Shown: in pieces, positions 1 to 7,111 of the stretch
How positions within the stretch are numbered: the first letter of the stretch is position 1
Layout: each line of letters opens with the position of its first letter
Assembly: GCA_964614655.1 (NCBI GenBank)
Contig: CAZTPF010000032.1
Location: 1 to 20,530, forward strand
Direction of reading: 5' to 3'
DNA: 20,530 nt
Source: Casp-actino8 sp964614655
GTDB taxonomy: Bacteria; Actinomycetota; Acidimicrobiia; Acidimicrobiales; Ilumatobacteraceae
The notes under the pieces: generated by a model
Databases searched by the model: none
What the model was told of the DNA's origin: nothing
What the model saw: only the letters and a program-made list of their open reading frames with translations
Translations under genes and position numbers: made by a program

Positions 1-211
1 GAGCCGGTTCGCCAACGCCGTCGACCGCATGCAGCCGGCCATGTTGAATCACGTGGCCGGTGAAGCGTCCACGTGGAAAGAGCACGGGGTGACGATGCCC
101 CAGGCCGTGAAGCGTCTGTCGCCGATCGGCGACGGATCACAGGCGTTGTGGGAGCACACTCAGTCGATCATCGACGAGGCGCGTCAACGCGGTCACATCC
201 GCGAGGCCTGA
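1..211 (+). CDS. C-terminal fragment of an unrecognised protein
   Basis: An open frame runs from the left edge (codons starting at base 2) to a TGA at 209-211, giving about 69 residues that begin mid-protein (SRFANAVDR...). There is no start signal near the internal ATG at 29, so I read this as the 3' end of a longer gene starting outside the window. The visible part is soluble, probably helical, with a charged tail and no membrane segment. I do not recognise the family. A helical C-terminal domain of an NAD-dependent dehydrogenase is possible but is only a guess. It converges on rmuC with a single base between the two stop codons. Confidence 0.6.
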   Translation, partial: SRFANAVDRMQPAMLNHVAGEASTWKEHGVTMPQAVKRLSPIGDGSQALWEHTQSIIDEARQRGHIREA

Positions 212-212
212 G

Positions 213-1400
213 TCAGTCGTCGATTTCCTCGGCGTCGACCACGTCGTCGTCGACCGCCGGCAGTTCGGGAATTCCCTGTTTCTGTCGGAGTTTCTCGATC
301 TTCTTCACCTGAGCGTTCAGCATGCGGAAGCGGGTTCCCCCCGTGTTGATCGATGCCAGATCGGATTCGAGGGTGTGGAACGACTTCTCGACCTTGTCGA
401 CGGCTTTCAGATAGTCCTCCCACTGCTTCTGGAAGCGGTTGACGATCTGCATGATCTCGGCCGCCGTCTTCTCGGTGTGGAAGGCATCGGTGGCCTGACG
501 AATGACAGCCAAGAAGGCGTAGAGATTGAGTGGCGAACACAGGACGACCTTGCGTTCGAGGGCGAAGTCGAGGAGCTTGGGGTCGGCTTCATGGACGAAT
601 CCGCTGATGCTCTCGTTGGGAATGAACATGAGGACGTAGTCGACGGTGTTGTCGGAGGCTTTGTCGACGTAATCACGTTTGGCGAGTTCGATCACTCGAT
701 CCTTCACGGCTCGGATGAATGCATCCTTGGTGGTGATCTTGTGCTGATCGGATTCGGCCGCGACGTATTCCGCGTATTTGTCGAGTGGGAACTTGACGTC
801 CATGAAGAGGACGCGATCGGGCGGAATGTCGAAGCGATAGTCGGGTCGGCCACCACCGTCGATGGTGGCTTGCTTGGAGTAGTTGACGCCTTCGACGAAG
901 CCGGCGGCCCGCAGCATGTCTTCGGCCAGTCGCTCACCCCACTGACCTCGGGCCTGCGAACTGGAGAGAACGTCGTTCAACTTGTCGGTACGGCGCGTGA
1001 GGGCGGCGACAGCTTGTTCGACAGTTCCGTATTGCTTGGAAGTGCTCTCGCGTAGAAGGGAGAGAGCCTGATCGATTTCCGACATCTTCTTCGCCATCTG
1101 GTCGGCGACGTTCGAGAGGTTCTGGTTGATCATTTCGCCTTTGGTGCCGATTTGCTCGACACCAGCTTTGGTCACCAGTTGAATCGTCTCGTCCCGCGTC
1201 TTGCGAGCCTCGTCGTTCAGTCGTTCGAGAGCATCGGTGAGGGCCGTGGACACCGACTGCGAGAGTTGAGCCTGAAGGAGGGCCGGATCGACGGGTGGAG
1301 TGGTGGGTTGTTCGACCACGGGGGATTGCTTGGCGCGCAGTTGAAGAGCCACGGCCACGCCGAGCAAGACGATCACGATGACGAGAAGGACGGTGTTCAT
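213..1400 (-). CDS. rmuC: RmuC-family DNA recombination protein
   Basis: This 395-residue protein has the RmuC layout. An N-terminal membrane anchor covers about residues 3-22. A long coiled coil covers roughly 40-150. The conserved nuclease-like RmuC domain covers roughly 150-345 and includes the family signatures RGQWGE, MDVKFPLDKY and a VDYVLMFIPNE strand. An acidic tail ends the protein. RmuC was identified in E. coli as a factor limiting recombination at inverted repeats, and the domain is thought to be PD-(D/E)XK-like; the exact reaction is not established. The start is ATG 1398-1400, with a weak GGAG about 12 nt upstream. It is the last of four leftward genes and is 34 bp from the next one upstream. 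Confidence 0.93.
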   Translation of the reverse strand: MNTVLLVIVIVLLGVAVALQLRAKQSPVVEQPTTPPVDPALLQAQLSQSVSTALTDALERLNDEARKTRDETIQLVTKAGVEQIGTKGEMINQNLSNVADQMAKKMSEIDQALSLLRESTSKQYGTVEQAVAALTRRTDKLNDVLSSSQARGQWGERLAEDMLRAAGFVEGVNYSKQATIDGGGRPDYRFDIPPDRVLFMDVKFPLDKYAEYVAAESDQHKITTKDAFIRAVKDRVIELAKRDYVDKASDNTVDYVLMFIPNESISGFVHEADPKLLDFALERKVVLCSPLNLYAFLAVIRQATDAFHTEKTAAEIMQIVNRFQKQWEDYLKAVDKVEKSFHTLESDLASINTGGTRFRMLNAQVKKIEKLRQKQGIPELPAVDDDVVDAEEIDD

Positions 1401-1434
1401 GAGTGTTCAACGCTCCGAGGGTGGGTGAGTGTGA

Positions 1435-2154
1435 TCACGAGAGGCCCTCGATCCCGATCAGCCGGCCGTCGGCGATCGTGACGAGGTAACGACCCTCGAC
1501 GATCACGAAGTCGTCGGATTCGGGGATCGAGTAAGCCGTACGACCTTGTTCGACCAGACGGCGGAGAGTGTCGGCCCCGACGACGGCACTTCCGGGATGA
1601 TTCGGATCGCGGGCGTCGACCCGGAGCGAGACGAAGAGAACGTCGTCGAGGGGAGCGTCGTACGAAGGTCCGCTCGGTGAATCGAAGCGCACCAGAAGCG
1701 ACGTGGAGCCGACCCCGTCGAGGTAGCCGATGTAGAAGCCGTCGGGCAGGGTGCCGCTGACTCGGCCGTCGGTGACCGACCCATCGGCAACGGTGCGGGG
1801 TGACGACGGAGGCTCAGGAGTGTCGGTCGGGGTGTAGTCGTCGAGGACGAAGCCGGCGTCGTTGTGGTCGTCGTCCTCGTCGTCGGTGTTGATGGAGACA
1901 GGTGGGGCGACGGACCCGATGGTGACCGTGGGAATGCTCGAGTCGGCCGAGACGACCGACGAGTCGGAAGAGATGATCGAGTCGGTGGACGACGTCTCGG
2001 GTGAGGTGGCGGACGGGGAGTCGCCGGAGATCGAGTTCTGGGCCGACACGACGAGCAGCGCCCCGACACCGCCCATCACGGCGACCAGCAGGACGAACGG
2101 CAGTTTGGATGCCGACTTCTTGCGTCGTTTCGCAGGTTTTTTCTTGCCGGCCAC
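1435..2154 (-). CDS. One-pass membrane protein of unknown function with Ser/Asp-rich linker
   Basis: The 239-residue product starts with a very basic stretch (KKKPAKRRKK), then one hydrophobic segment at about residues 19-40. A low-complexity linker rich in Ser, Thr and Asp follows at about 43-120. The C-terminal domain of about 115 residues is probably beta-rich (GFYIGYLDGVG, SLLVRFDSPSG, FVSLRVDARD). The layout predicts a cytoplasmic basic tail, a membrane helix and an exported domain on a flexible stalk. I do not recognise the folded domain. The start is GTG at 2152-2154. The hexamer CAAACT lies 6 nt upstream, one base off the leaderless pattern seen at other genes here. It sits 42 bp downstream of coaA on the same strand. 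Confidence 0.75.
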   Translation of the reverse strand: MAGKKKPAKRRKKSASKLPFVLLVAVMGGVGALLVVSAQNSISGDSPSATSPETSSTDSIISSDSSVVSADSSIPTVTIGSVAPPVSINTDDEDDDHNDAGFVLDDYTPTDTPEPPSSPRTVADGSVTDGRVSGTLPDGFYIGYLDGVGSTSLLVRFDSPSGPSYDAPLDDVLFVSLRVDARDPNHPGSAVVGADTLRRLVEQGRTAYSIPESDDFVIVEGRYLVTIADGRLIGIEGLS

Positions 2155-2196
2155 CTCGTCAGTTTGTCAGACAGGTGTGACAGCGGGGCGGAGTGC

Positions 2197-3123
2197 TCAG
2201 AGCTTCAGGAGGCGCACGTCGTCGACTCGATGGTCGGAATCCTTGTGCAAGATGAGCGAGGCGCGATCTCGTGTGGGTTCGATGTTCTCCCGCAGGTTGA
2301 GCCCGTTGATCTCTTTCCAGATGAATCGGGCCGTGGCGACGGCTTCGTCGTGCGACAGATGGGCGTAGTGCTGGAAGAAGCTGTCGGGATCCTGGAAGAT
2401 CGAGCTGCGCAGCGACAGGAAACGGTCGACGTACCACGACTCGATGTCGGACTCCTCGGCGTCGATGTAGATCGAGAAGTCGAAGTAGTCGCTCACGAAT
2501 TCGGTGCTCTCGGACCCAGGGGCTCCGACTTGTAGGACGTTGAGGCCTTCGAGAATCAAGATGTCGGGTTGGCAGACCGTGGCTCGTTGGCCGTCGACGA
2601 TGTCGTACACAACATGGCTGTAGACCGGGGCCGACACTTCAGGACGGCCGCTCTTCAACTCACGTAAGAAAGTGAGTAGTGCACGGGTGTCGTAACTCTC
2701 AGGAAAGCCTTTGCGGTTCATGATGCCGCGCTCCTCCAAGACCCGGTTGGGGTGGAGGAATCCGTCGGTGGTGATGAGGTCGACCTTGGGATGATCGGGC
2801 CACCGGGAGAGCAGGGCCTGCAGAATACGGGCGAAGGTGCTCTTGCCGACCGCCACCGATCCGGCCACACCGATCACGTAGGGGACCTTGGGGGCCAGTT
2901 TTCCGAGGAACGTGGCGGTGACCTTGTGCAGGTTCTGGGTGGCCGCGACGTAGAGGTTGAGCAATCGAGTGAGGGGGAGGTACACCGCTGTGACCTCGTC
3001 GAGGTCGATGCGCTCGTTGATACCACGCAGTCCGGCGAGGTCGTCCTCGCGAAGAGTCATGGGCGTAGCGGCTCGGAGCGACGCCCAGAGCTCCCGGTCG
3101 AAGGTCAGGTAGCGCTCCGGCAC
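2197..3123 (-). CDS. coaA: Type I pantothenate kinase CoaA
   Basis: CoaA phosphorylates pantothenate with ATP in the first committed step of coenzyme A synthesis, in the cytosol. The 308-residue length matches the bacterial type I family. The P-loop is GSVAVGKST at residues 88-96, as in E. coli CoaA, followed by LITTDGFLHPN (about 116-126), the KGFPESYD segment and the VYSHVVYDIV region. The start is GTG at 3121-3123, giving MPERYLTFDRELW, a typical N-terminus. There is no Shine-Dalgarno. TAGCGT lies 7 nt upstream, so the mRNA is probably leaderless. It is 42 bp from the end of map on the same strand. Confidence 0.96.
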   Translation of the reverse strand: MPERYLTFDRELWASLRAATPMTLREDDLAGLRGINERIDLDEVTAVYLPLTRLLNLYVAATQNLHKVTATFLGKLAPKVPYVIGVAGSVAVGKSTFARILQALLSRWPDHPKVDLITTDGFLHPNRVLEERGIMNRKGFPESYDTRALLTFLRELKSGRPEVSAPVYSHVVYDIVDGQRATVCQPDILILEGLNVLQVGAPGSESTEFVSDYFDFSIYIDAEESDIESWYVDRFLSLRSSIFQDPDSFFQHYAHLSHDEAVATARFIWKEINGLNLRENIEPTRDRASLILHKDSDHRVDDVRLLKL

Positions 3124-3130
3124 GGATCCG

Positions 3131-3136
3131 ACGCTA
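3131..3136 (-). promoter_or_regulatory. Putative -10 element for leaderless coaA
   Basis: Read leftward, TAGCGT is followed by 7 nt and then the coaA GTG start (3123). TANNNT placed 6-7 nt before a start codon, with no Shine-Dalgarno, is the known signature of leaderless mRNAs in Actinobacteria. No clear -35 was seen. Confidence 0.55.
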
Positions 3137-3165
3137 CGGGACGGAAGTGCCTTCCGACGACCTGA

Positions 3166-4164
3166 TCAGGAGGTGGGGGCCCGGGGAGATACGGCTCGGT
3201 CGCCGCCCGTGAGGACATCGACGCCGGTCTCGGTGACGAGCACGGTGTGCTCGAACTGGGCGGTGCGCTTGCCGTCGGCGGTCACGGCCGTCCAGTCGTC
3301 GTCCCACATCTTGTGCTGCCAGGTGCCAAGGGTGATCATCGGCTCGATCGTGAACACCATGCCCGGCTTCATGATCATGTTGTTGCGAGCGTCGTAGTAG
3401 TGCAGCACCTGGATGTCGGTGTGGAACTGCTCTCCGATGCCGTGACCGATGAAGGCTCGCACCACGCCGAACTTGTGTTTGTGGGCATGGTCTTCGATGG
3501 CCCGACCGATGTCGGAGAGCGGACGGTCGGGCTTCACGGCCTGGATGCCCTTCCACATGCACTCTTCAGTCACTCGGACGAGCTTGCGGTTGGTCTCGTC
3601 GACGTCACCCACGAAGAAGGTGGCGTTGGTGTCGCCGTGCACGCCGTCGAGGTAGCACGTGACATCGAGGTTGATGATGTCGCCGTCGCGCAGAACAGTG
3701 GAGTCGGGGATGCCGTGGCAGATCACTTCGTTGACCGAGGTGCACACGCTCTTCGGGTAGCCGTGATAGTTGAGCGGGCTCGGATAGGCACCGGCTTCGA
3801 TGGTGAGGTCGTGCACCAGGACGTCGATGTCGTTCGTGGTGATGCCCGGCTTCACGAACTCGCCGGCCTGTCGCAAGATGTCGGCGGCGAGAGCACAGGC
3901 CACACGCATGCGCTCGATGATCTCGGGCGACTTCACACGAGATTCGTTCCAACGCGGAACCTTGCCGGAGTCGGCATACGGCGGTCGGGCAATGTGTGCG
4001 GGAACGGATCGCATCGGCGAGACGATCCCGGGAACTACTCGCCCTTCCATGCCCTTGTGGCAGCGCTTGTACTTGCGACCTGATCCACACCAGCACGGGT
4101 CATTCGACTGCGGAAGAACCGCCGGCAGACCGGGGGTCGCGGAAGCCCCGGCACCGCTGTTCAT
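3166..4164 (-). CDS. map: Type I methionine aminopeptidase with N-terminal SEC-C motif
   Basis: This 332-residue protein removes the initiator Met from nascent proteins. The metal ligands of the pita-bread fold are intact: D167 (NLDVT), D178 (HGDTNAT), H241 (GHGIG), E274 (TIEPM) and E305 (FEHTV), with the substrate-binding H150 (CHGIP). Residues 22-38 form a SEC-C zinc motif (C24, C26, C35, H36), which in MAP extensions is thought to help ribosome association. The open frame continues upstream, but the ATG at 4162-4164 starts just before SEC-C and has a weak GGCGGA 6-11 nt before it. Upstream sequence lies in the divergent intergenic region and encodes low-complexity Arg/Pro, so I reject it. 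The gene is transcribed away from the pilus operon. Confidence 0.95.
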   Translation of the reverse strand: MNSGAGASATPGLPAVLPQSNDPCWCGSGRKYKRCHKGMEGRVVPGIVSPMRSVPAHIARPPYADSGKVPRWNESRVKSPEIIERMRVACALAADILRQAGEFVKPGITTNDIDVLVHDLTIEAGAYPSPLNYHGYPKSVCTSVNEVICHGIPDSTVLRDGDIINLDVTCYLDGVHGDTNATFFVGDVDETNRKLVRVTEECMWKGIQAVKPDRPLSDIGRAIEDHAHKHKFGVVRAFIGHGIGEQFHTDIQVLHYYDARNNMIMKPGMVFTIEPMITLGTWQHKMWDDDWTAVTADGKRTAQFEHTVLVTETGVDVLTGGDRAVSPRAPTS

Positions 4165-4204
4165 GTTCGATCCGCCAAGCGATTCGTCAAGACCCACTTG
4201 ACCA

Positions 4205-4210
4205 AATCTA
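4205..4210 (-). promoter_or_regulatory. Putative -10 hexamer for map
   Basis: Leftward TAGATT lies 40 nt before the map ATG, which predicts a leader of roughly 34 nt carrying the GGCGGA ribosome site. No good -35 exists at 16-18 nt. That position is occupied by one half of the inverted repeat at 4218-4299, which suggests factor-dependent control. This is inference. Confidence 0.35.
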
Positions 4211-4217
4211 CAGACTG

Positions 4218-4299
4218 AACAAAAACGCCCACTCTGTTGCGCAAATGACCGCCCGTGGTGCTTAACGCAACAGAGTGCGCGAATTTCGTCGTTTTTGTT
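4218..4299. repeat. Two-part inverted repeat in the map/tad intergenic region
   Basis: The inner arms are perfect 12-mers: CACTCTGTTGCG at 4230-4241 and its complement CGCAACAGAGTG at 4266-4277, with a 24-bp loop. The outer arms are perfect 10-mers: AACAAAAACG at 4218-4227 and CGTTTTTGTT at 4290-4299. The two arm pairs are separated by 2 bp on the left and 12 bp on the right, so it is not a simple hairpin. An 8-bp palindrome TTGCGCAA (4237-4244) overlaps the left inner arm. The element lies immediately upstream of the putative map -10. An operator for a dimeric regulator or a small mobile palindromic element are both possible. Confidence 0.7.
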
Positions 4300-4400
4300 G
4301 GGGAATGTGGAGGGTTTGGGGGTGGGCCGGCGGAATCGTCGCGGCCGACGACCCATCGGTCCCATCGGTCCTCGAGCCCGATCAGGGCCCACGGCATCTG

Positions 4401-4412
4401 GGTCGATCGACC
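4401..4412. promoter_or_regulatory. Perfect 12-bp palindrome upstream of the pilus operon
   Basis: GGTCGATCGACC is self-complementary and lies 72 bp before the CpaB-like GTG start, so it could be an operator. GATCGA-type words are common in this genome (the word occurs in many coding regions here), so chance is a real alternative. Confidence 0.3.
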
Positions 4413-4483
4413 TATCGATCGTCAAGACGCCTCCGAGCATCGTGTCATCCACATCACTCGACCACGTTCGTAAAGGGGGCCTC

Positions 4484-5137
4484 GTGAGCCAGCTATCAAT
4501 CGACTCGACGTCTTCCTCGAAGCGAAGTTCTGCTTCGAGGATCGTGGAACCGCTACGTCGACGCAAAGTCAAGGTTCCGGAATTGGCGATCGGTCTCTTC
4601 GTCATCGCCGCGGCGGTGACCGTTTCGGTCGTCCTCAACACCGACGACAGCGAGGGAACAGGAGTCCTGGCCGTCAACCGAGCGGTCCAACGGGGTGAGA
4701 TCATCGACACCGGTGATCTCACGGTCGTCACACTGACTGCCGATCAGGACATCGCACTCTTGTCGACTCGTCTCGCCGACGAGGTCGTGGGGATGCGAGC
4801 CGCTGTCGACATCGACGCCGGAACGCCCCTGTCTTCCTCTCACCTGTTCGACGTCGTACCGCTCTCGTCGGCTGACGCGGTGGTCGGCATCGTGGTGGAC
4901 GATTCGGCAGCCCCGACCGACCTCGTCGTTGGTGACACCGTGCGGGTCGTGTTCCTCGATTCGTCCTTGGAGGAAGGCGATCTCGTCACGACTCTCCCCA
5001 CTCTCGCCGAGGTGTGGACCGTTTCTCTCGCTGACGGCTTGTCGAGTGAGCGTTCCGTGAGTCTGCGTGTTCCTCGGCTCGTGGCCGACTCGTTCGTAGG
5101 ACACGACGAGATCCATCTGGTGAAGGTGGTGAACTGA
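4484..5137 (+). CDS. CpaB/RcpC-like SAF-domain pilus assembly protein
   Basis: The 217-residue product has a basic cytoplasmic N-terminus (about 1-30, ending PLRRRKVKVPE) and one membrane helix at about 31-50 (LAIGLFVIAAAVTVSVVL). An SAF-type domain follows, with the typical AVNRAVQRGEIIDTGDL opening and the AAVDIDAGTPLSSSHL segment. CpaB/RcpC proteins are periplasmic or cell-surface parts of Tad pilus machines. In monoderms their partner is unclear because there is no outer-membrane secretin. I chose GTG 4484-4486 because AAAGGGGG lies 4 nt upstream. The in-frame ATG at 4295 would add 63 low-complexity Arg/Pro/Ser residues. This is the first gene of the operon; the next start is 1 nt after its stop. 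Confidence 0.8.
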   Translation: MSQLSIDSTSSSKRSSASRIVEPLRRRKVKVPELAIGLFVIAAAVTVSVVLNTDDSEGTGVLAVNRAVQRGEIIDTGDLTVVTLTADQDIALLSTRLADEVVGMRAAVDIDAGTPLSSSHLFDVVPLSSADAVVGIVVDDSAAPTDLVVGDTVRVVFLDSSLEEGDLVTTLPTLAEVWTVSLADGLSSERSVSLRVPRLVADSFVGHDEIHLVKVVN

Positions 5138-5138
5138 C

Positions 5139-5810
5139 ATGGCCGTCATCACCACTTCCACGACTGGCGGCATCATGGATCTCGCCACCGTGACCTTGCA
5201 CATCGCCTCGTTGTGGCCTCGCCCGGTCACAGTGGTCGAGGCCGATCCGGACGGAGGTCGCCTGGCGGCACGTCATGATTGGGACGTCCATCCGGGCCTC
5301 GTCGATCTGGCCACCATGGTTCGCTCTCCGCGGGCGACCACGTCGGGTCCGATCATGCGGAAGTACACCGACAACATTTCGGTCGTCGTTGCGCCCCCTG
5401 CCGTCGAACCGATCATGGCGAGTCTTCCTGTCCTCGCTCGACACCGGAGTCGTATCGACGAAATCCTCGGCACCGACGTCCTGGTCGTGACCGGAAGACT
5501 GCGGCCGGATTCCGTCGCCAATCAACTCCTCGAGGTCGTCGATCGGCGCATCCTGGTCACCCGGACCGATCTGGAAGATGTCGTCTCACTGGTTCATCGA
5601 GCCGACCGAATGCGCGAGATCGGAGACTGGCACGTCCTGACTGCAGGTGGTCAGTACGGAGCCGTCGACGTCGCTCGAACCATCGAATGGCCGGTGGTGG
5701 CCGATCTTCTGCCCGACAATCCTCGGGGTAGTGCTCGACTTCGAACCTCGATTCGTGAATTCCTCGAAGCGATCGGCAGCGACCGCTCACACGCTGAGGC
5801 GGTGGCCTGA
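5139..5810 (+). CDS. CpaE/TadZ-like MinD/ParA-family protein lacking a Walker A motif
   Basis: The 223 residues follow a MinD/ParA-like plan: strand-loop-helix at the N-terminus, the VVEADPDGGRLAAR segment (about 32-45) typical of actinobacterial MinD-like proteins, then VVVAPPAVEPI, VLVVTGR and RRILVTRTDLEDV strands. The P-loop position (about 7-16, STTGGIMDLA) has no GKT/S lysine, so ATP hydrolysis is unlikely. TadZ/CpaE proteins place the Tad machine in the cell, and some are known with a degenerate P-loop. The gene follows the CpaB-like stop by 1 nt, and its TGA overlaps the ATG of cpaF by one base, implying coupled translation. Family placement rests on context plus the ADPDGG segment. 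Confidence 0.7.
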   Translation: MAVITTSTTGGIMDLATVTLHIASLWPRPVTVVEADPDGGRLAARHDWDVHPGLVDLATMVRSPRATTSGPIMRKYTDNISVVVAPPAVEPIMASLPVLARHRSRIDEILGTDVLVVTGRLRPDSVANQLLEVVDRRILVTRTDLEDVVSLVHRADRMREIGDWHVLTAGGQYGAVDVARTIEWPVVADLLPDNPRGSARLRTSIREFLEAIGSDRSHAEAVA

Positions 5811-7111
5811 TGTCGAAGGACGATCTGTCGACTCGCTTGCGAGGTTTTGTGGCCGAAGCACTCGTCGAACGACGGCACGAGGCACGAAGTCGTGCCGATG
5901 GTCAGCCCATCGAAGCCGACGAGGAGAGCATTCGTGCGGTCATCTCGACCTATCTCGATCGAGACGCGACTCAAAGACTTCTCGGTGGCCAATCGACTCT
6001 CAGCCCTGACGAGGAACTCGAGATCACCCGATCCACGATCGACCACTTCATGGGACTCGGGCCGCTTCAACGACTTCTCGACGATCCAGAGATCACCGAC
6101 ATTCACGTGCGGGGTACTGGGCCGGTCTGGGTGAAGCGTCGAGACGGGAGTCGCAGTGAACTTGCCGCTGTCGTCGACTCCGACGACGAATTGATTCGAC
6201 TGGTTCGCAACGCTTCGTCCAGGTCGTCCAGTGGAGAACGTCGGTTCGACGCATCGACAGTCGAGTGCAACCTCTGTCTTCCGGACGGAAGTCGCCTCTT
6301 CGCTGTCATGGACGTATCAGCGTCTCCGTCCGTCGTGATCAGAAAACATCAGTTCGCCTTGTCGTCACTCGACGAACTTCGTCGTGGCGGCTTGCTCACC
6401 GATGAACTCGAAGCCTTCTTCGGGGCTGCGGTTCGCGCACGGCGCAACATCATCGTGGCCGGAGGTACGGGTTCGGGAAAGACGACCCTTCTACGAGCTC
6501 TCATCAACGAGATTCCCCGTGATGAGCGCATCGTGACGATCGAAGACGCCTACGAGTTGGGAATCGATCGATTCAGCGATCTCCATCCCGATTTCGACAC
6601 CTTGCAGTCGCGTCCGCCCAACATCGAAGGGAGAGGTGAGATCGCCTTGGCCGATCTCACACGAATGGCCTTGCGCATGGATCCTGATCGTGTCGTCGTC
6701 GGTGAGGTTCGCGGTGCTGAAGCGTTCCCGATGCTTCTTGCCATGAGTCAGGGAAACAACGGTTCGATGTGCACGCTGCACGCCGATTCGACTCGCTCGG
6801 TATTCCCGAAATTGGCGGCCTACGTCTCGATGGCGAATACCGGATTGCCGGTCGACGTGGTCAATCTGGTCATTGCCAGCGCTGTTCACTTGGTCGTCCA
6901 CATCGAGTTCACTCGCGGGGTTCGTCGAATCACGAGTGTCAGAGAAGTCGTCGACGCTGACGGTCCCCGGATCGTCTCGAACGAGATCTTCGAGGCCCGA
7001 GAGGGTGGCGCAACCGACGTCGGCTATCCAATGACTGGCGAACTCCGAGACCTTCTGTCCGAGTACGGATACGAGATGTCGTCCTCCACCCGCCTACGAG
7101 GTGTTTCATGA
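5810..7111 (+). CDS. cpaF: CpaF/TadA-type pilus assembly ATPase
   Basis: This 433-residue secretion ATPase powers Tad pilus assembly at the inner face of the membrane. The N-terminal domain (about 75-180) carries DPEITDIHVRGTGPVWV. The Walker A is GGTGSGKTT (218-226) and the Asp-box region is VTIEDAYEL (242-250). The Walker B-like strand is DRVVVGEVRG (293-302), followed by the MLLAMSQGNNGSMCTLHADS block with the His box at 321-327. All catalytic features appear intact. The start is ATG 5810-5812, overlapping the previous TGA. The stop overlaps the tadB ATG (ATGA at 7108-7111). An N-terminal charged region of about 70 residues is less conserved in appearance. Confidence 0.95.
   Translation: MSKDDLSTRLRGFVAEALVERRHEARSRADGQPIEADEESIRAVISTYLDRDATQRLLGGQSTLSPDEELEITRSTIDHFMGLGPLQRLLDDPEITDIHVRGTGPVWVKRRDGSRSELAAVVDSDDELIRLVRNASSRSSSGERRFDASTVECNLCLPDGSRLFAVMDVSASPSVVIRKHQFALSSLDELRRGGLLTDELEAFFGAAVRARRNIIVAGGTGSGKTTLLRALINEIPRDERIVTIEDAYELGIDRFSDLHPDFDTLQSRPPNIEGRGEIALADLTRMALRMDPDRVVVGEVRGAEAFPMLLAMSQGNNGSMCTLHADSTRSVFPKLAAYVSMANTGLPVDVVNLVIASAVHLVVHIEFTRGVRRITSVREVVDADGPRIVSNEIFEAREGGATDVGYPMTGELRDLLSEYGYEMSSSTRLRGVS

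Larger units (their letters stand above)
4165..4483. other. Divergent intergenic region between map and the Tad pilus operon
   Basis: These 319 bp hold no convincing gene. They contain a putative map -10 (4205-4210), a two-part inverted repeat (4218-4299), a G-rich run at 4299-4327, a 9-bp tandem direct repeat CCCATCGGT (4352-4369), and a perfect 12-bp palindrome GGTCGATCGACC (4401-4412). The ribosome site AAAGGGGG lies just before the first pilus gene. Open frames crossing the region encode Arg/Pro/Gly-rich low-complexity sequence and look accidental. Promoter control of both divergent units presumably resides here. Confidence 0.6.

Noticed and set aside
29..211. Independent 60-residue small gene starting at ATG 29
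   Set aside because: The frame is open to the window edge and no ribosome site precedes the ATG, so it is more likely the end of a longer gene.
375..1055. 226-codon frame opposite rmuC
   Set aside because: It is an antisense shadow of a well-supported RmuC gene and shows no domain.
4295..4483. ATG at 4295 as start of the CpaB-like gene
   Set aside because: It adds 63 Arg/Gly/Pro/Ser residues before the normal basic tail and has no ribosome site, whereas GTG 4484 has AAAGGGGG just upstream.
4165..4731. Extension of map upstream to an ORF start at 4731
   Set aside because: The extra 189 residues cross the divergent intergenic region and overlap the CpaB-like gene. The composition is Arg/Pro/Thr low complexity, and the ATG at 4164 gives a normal SEC-C MAP.
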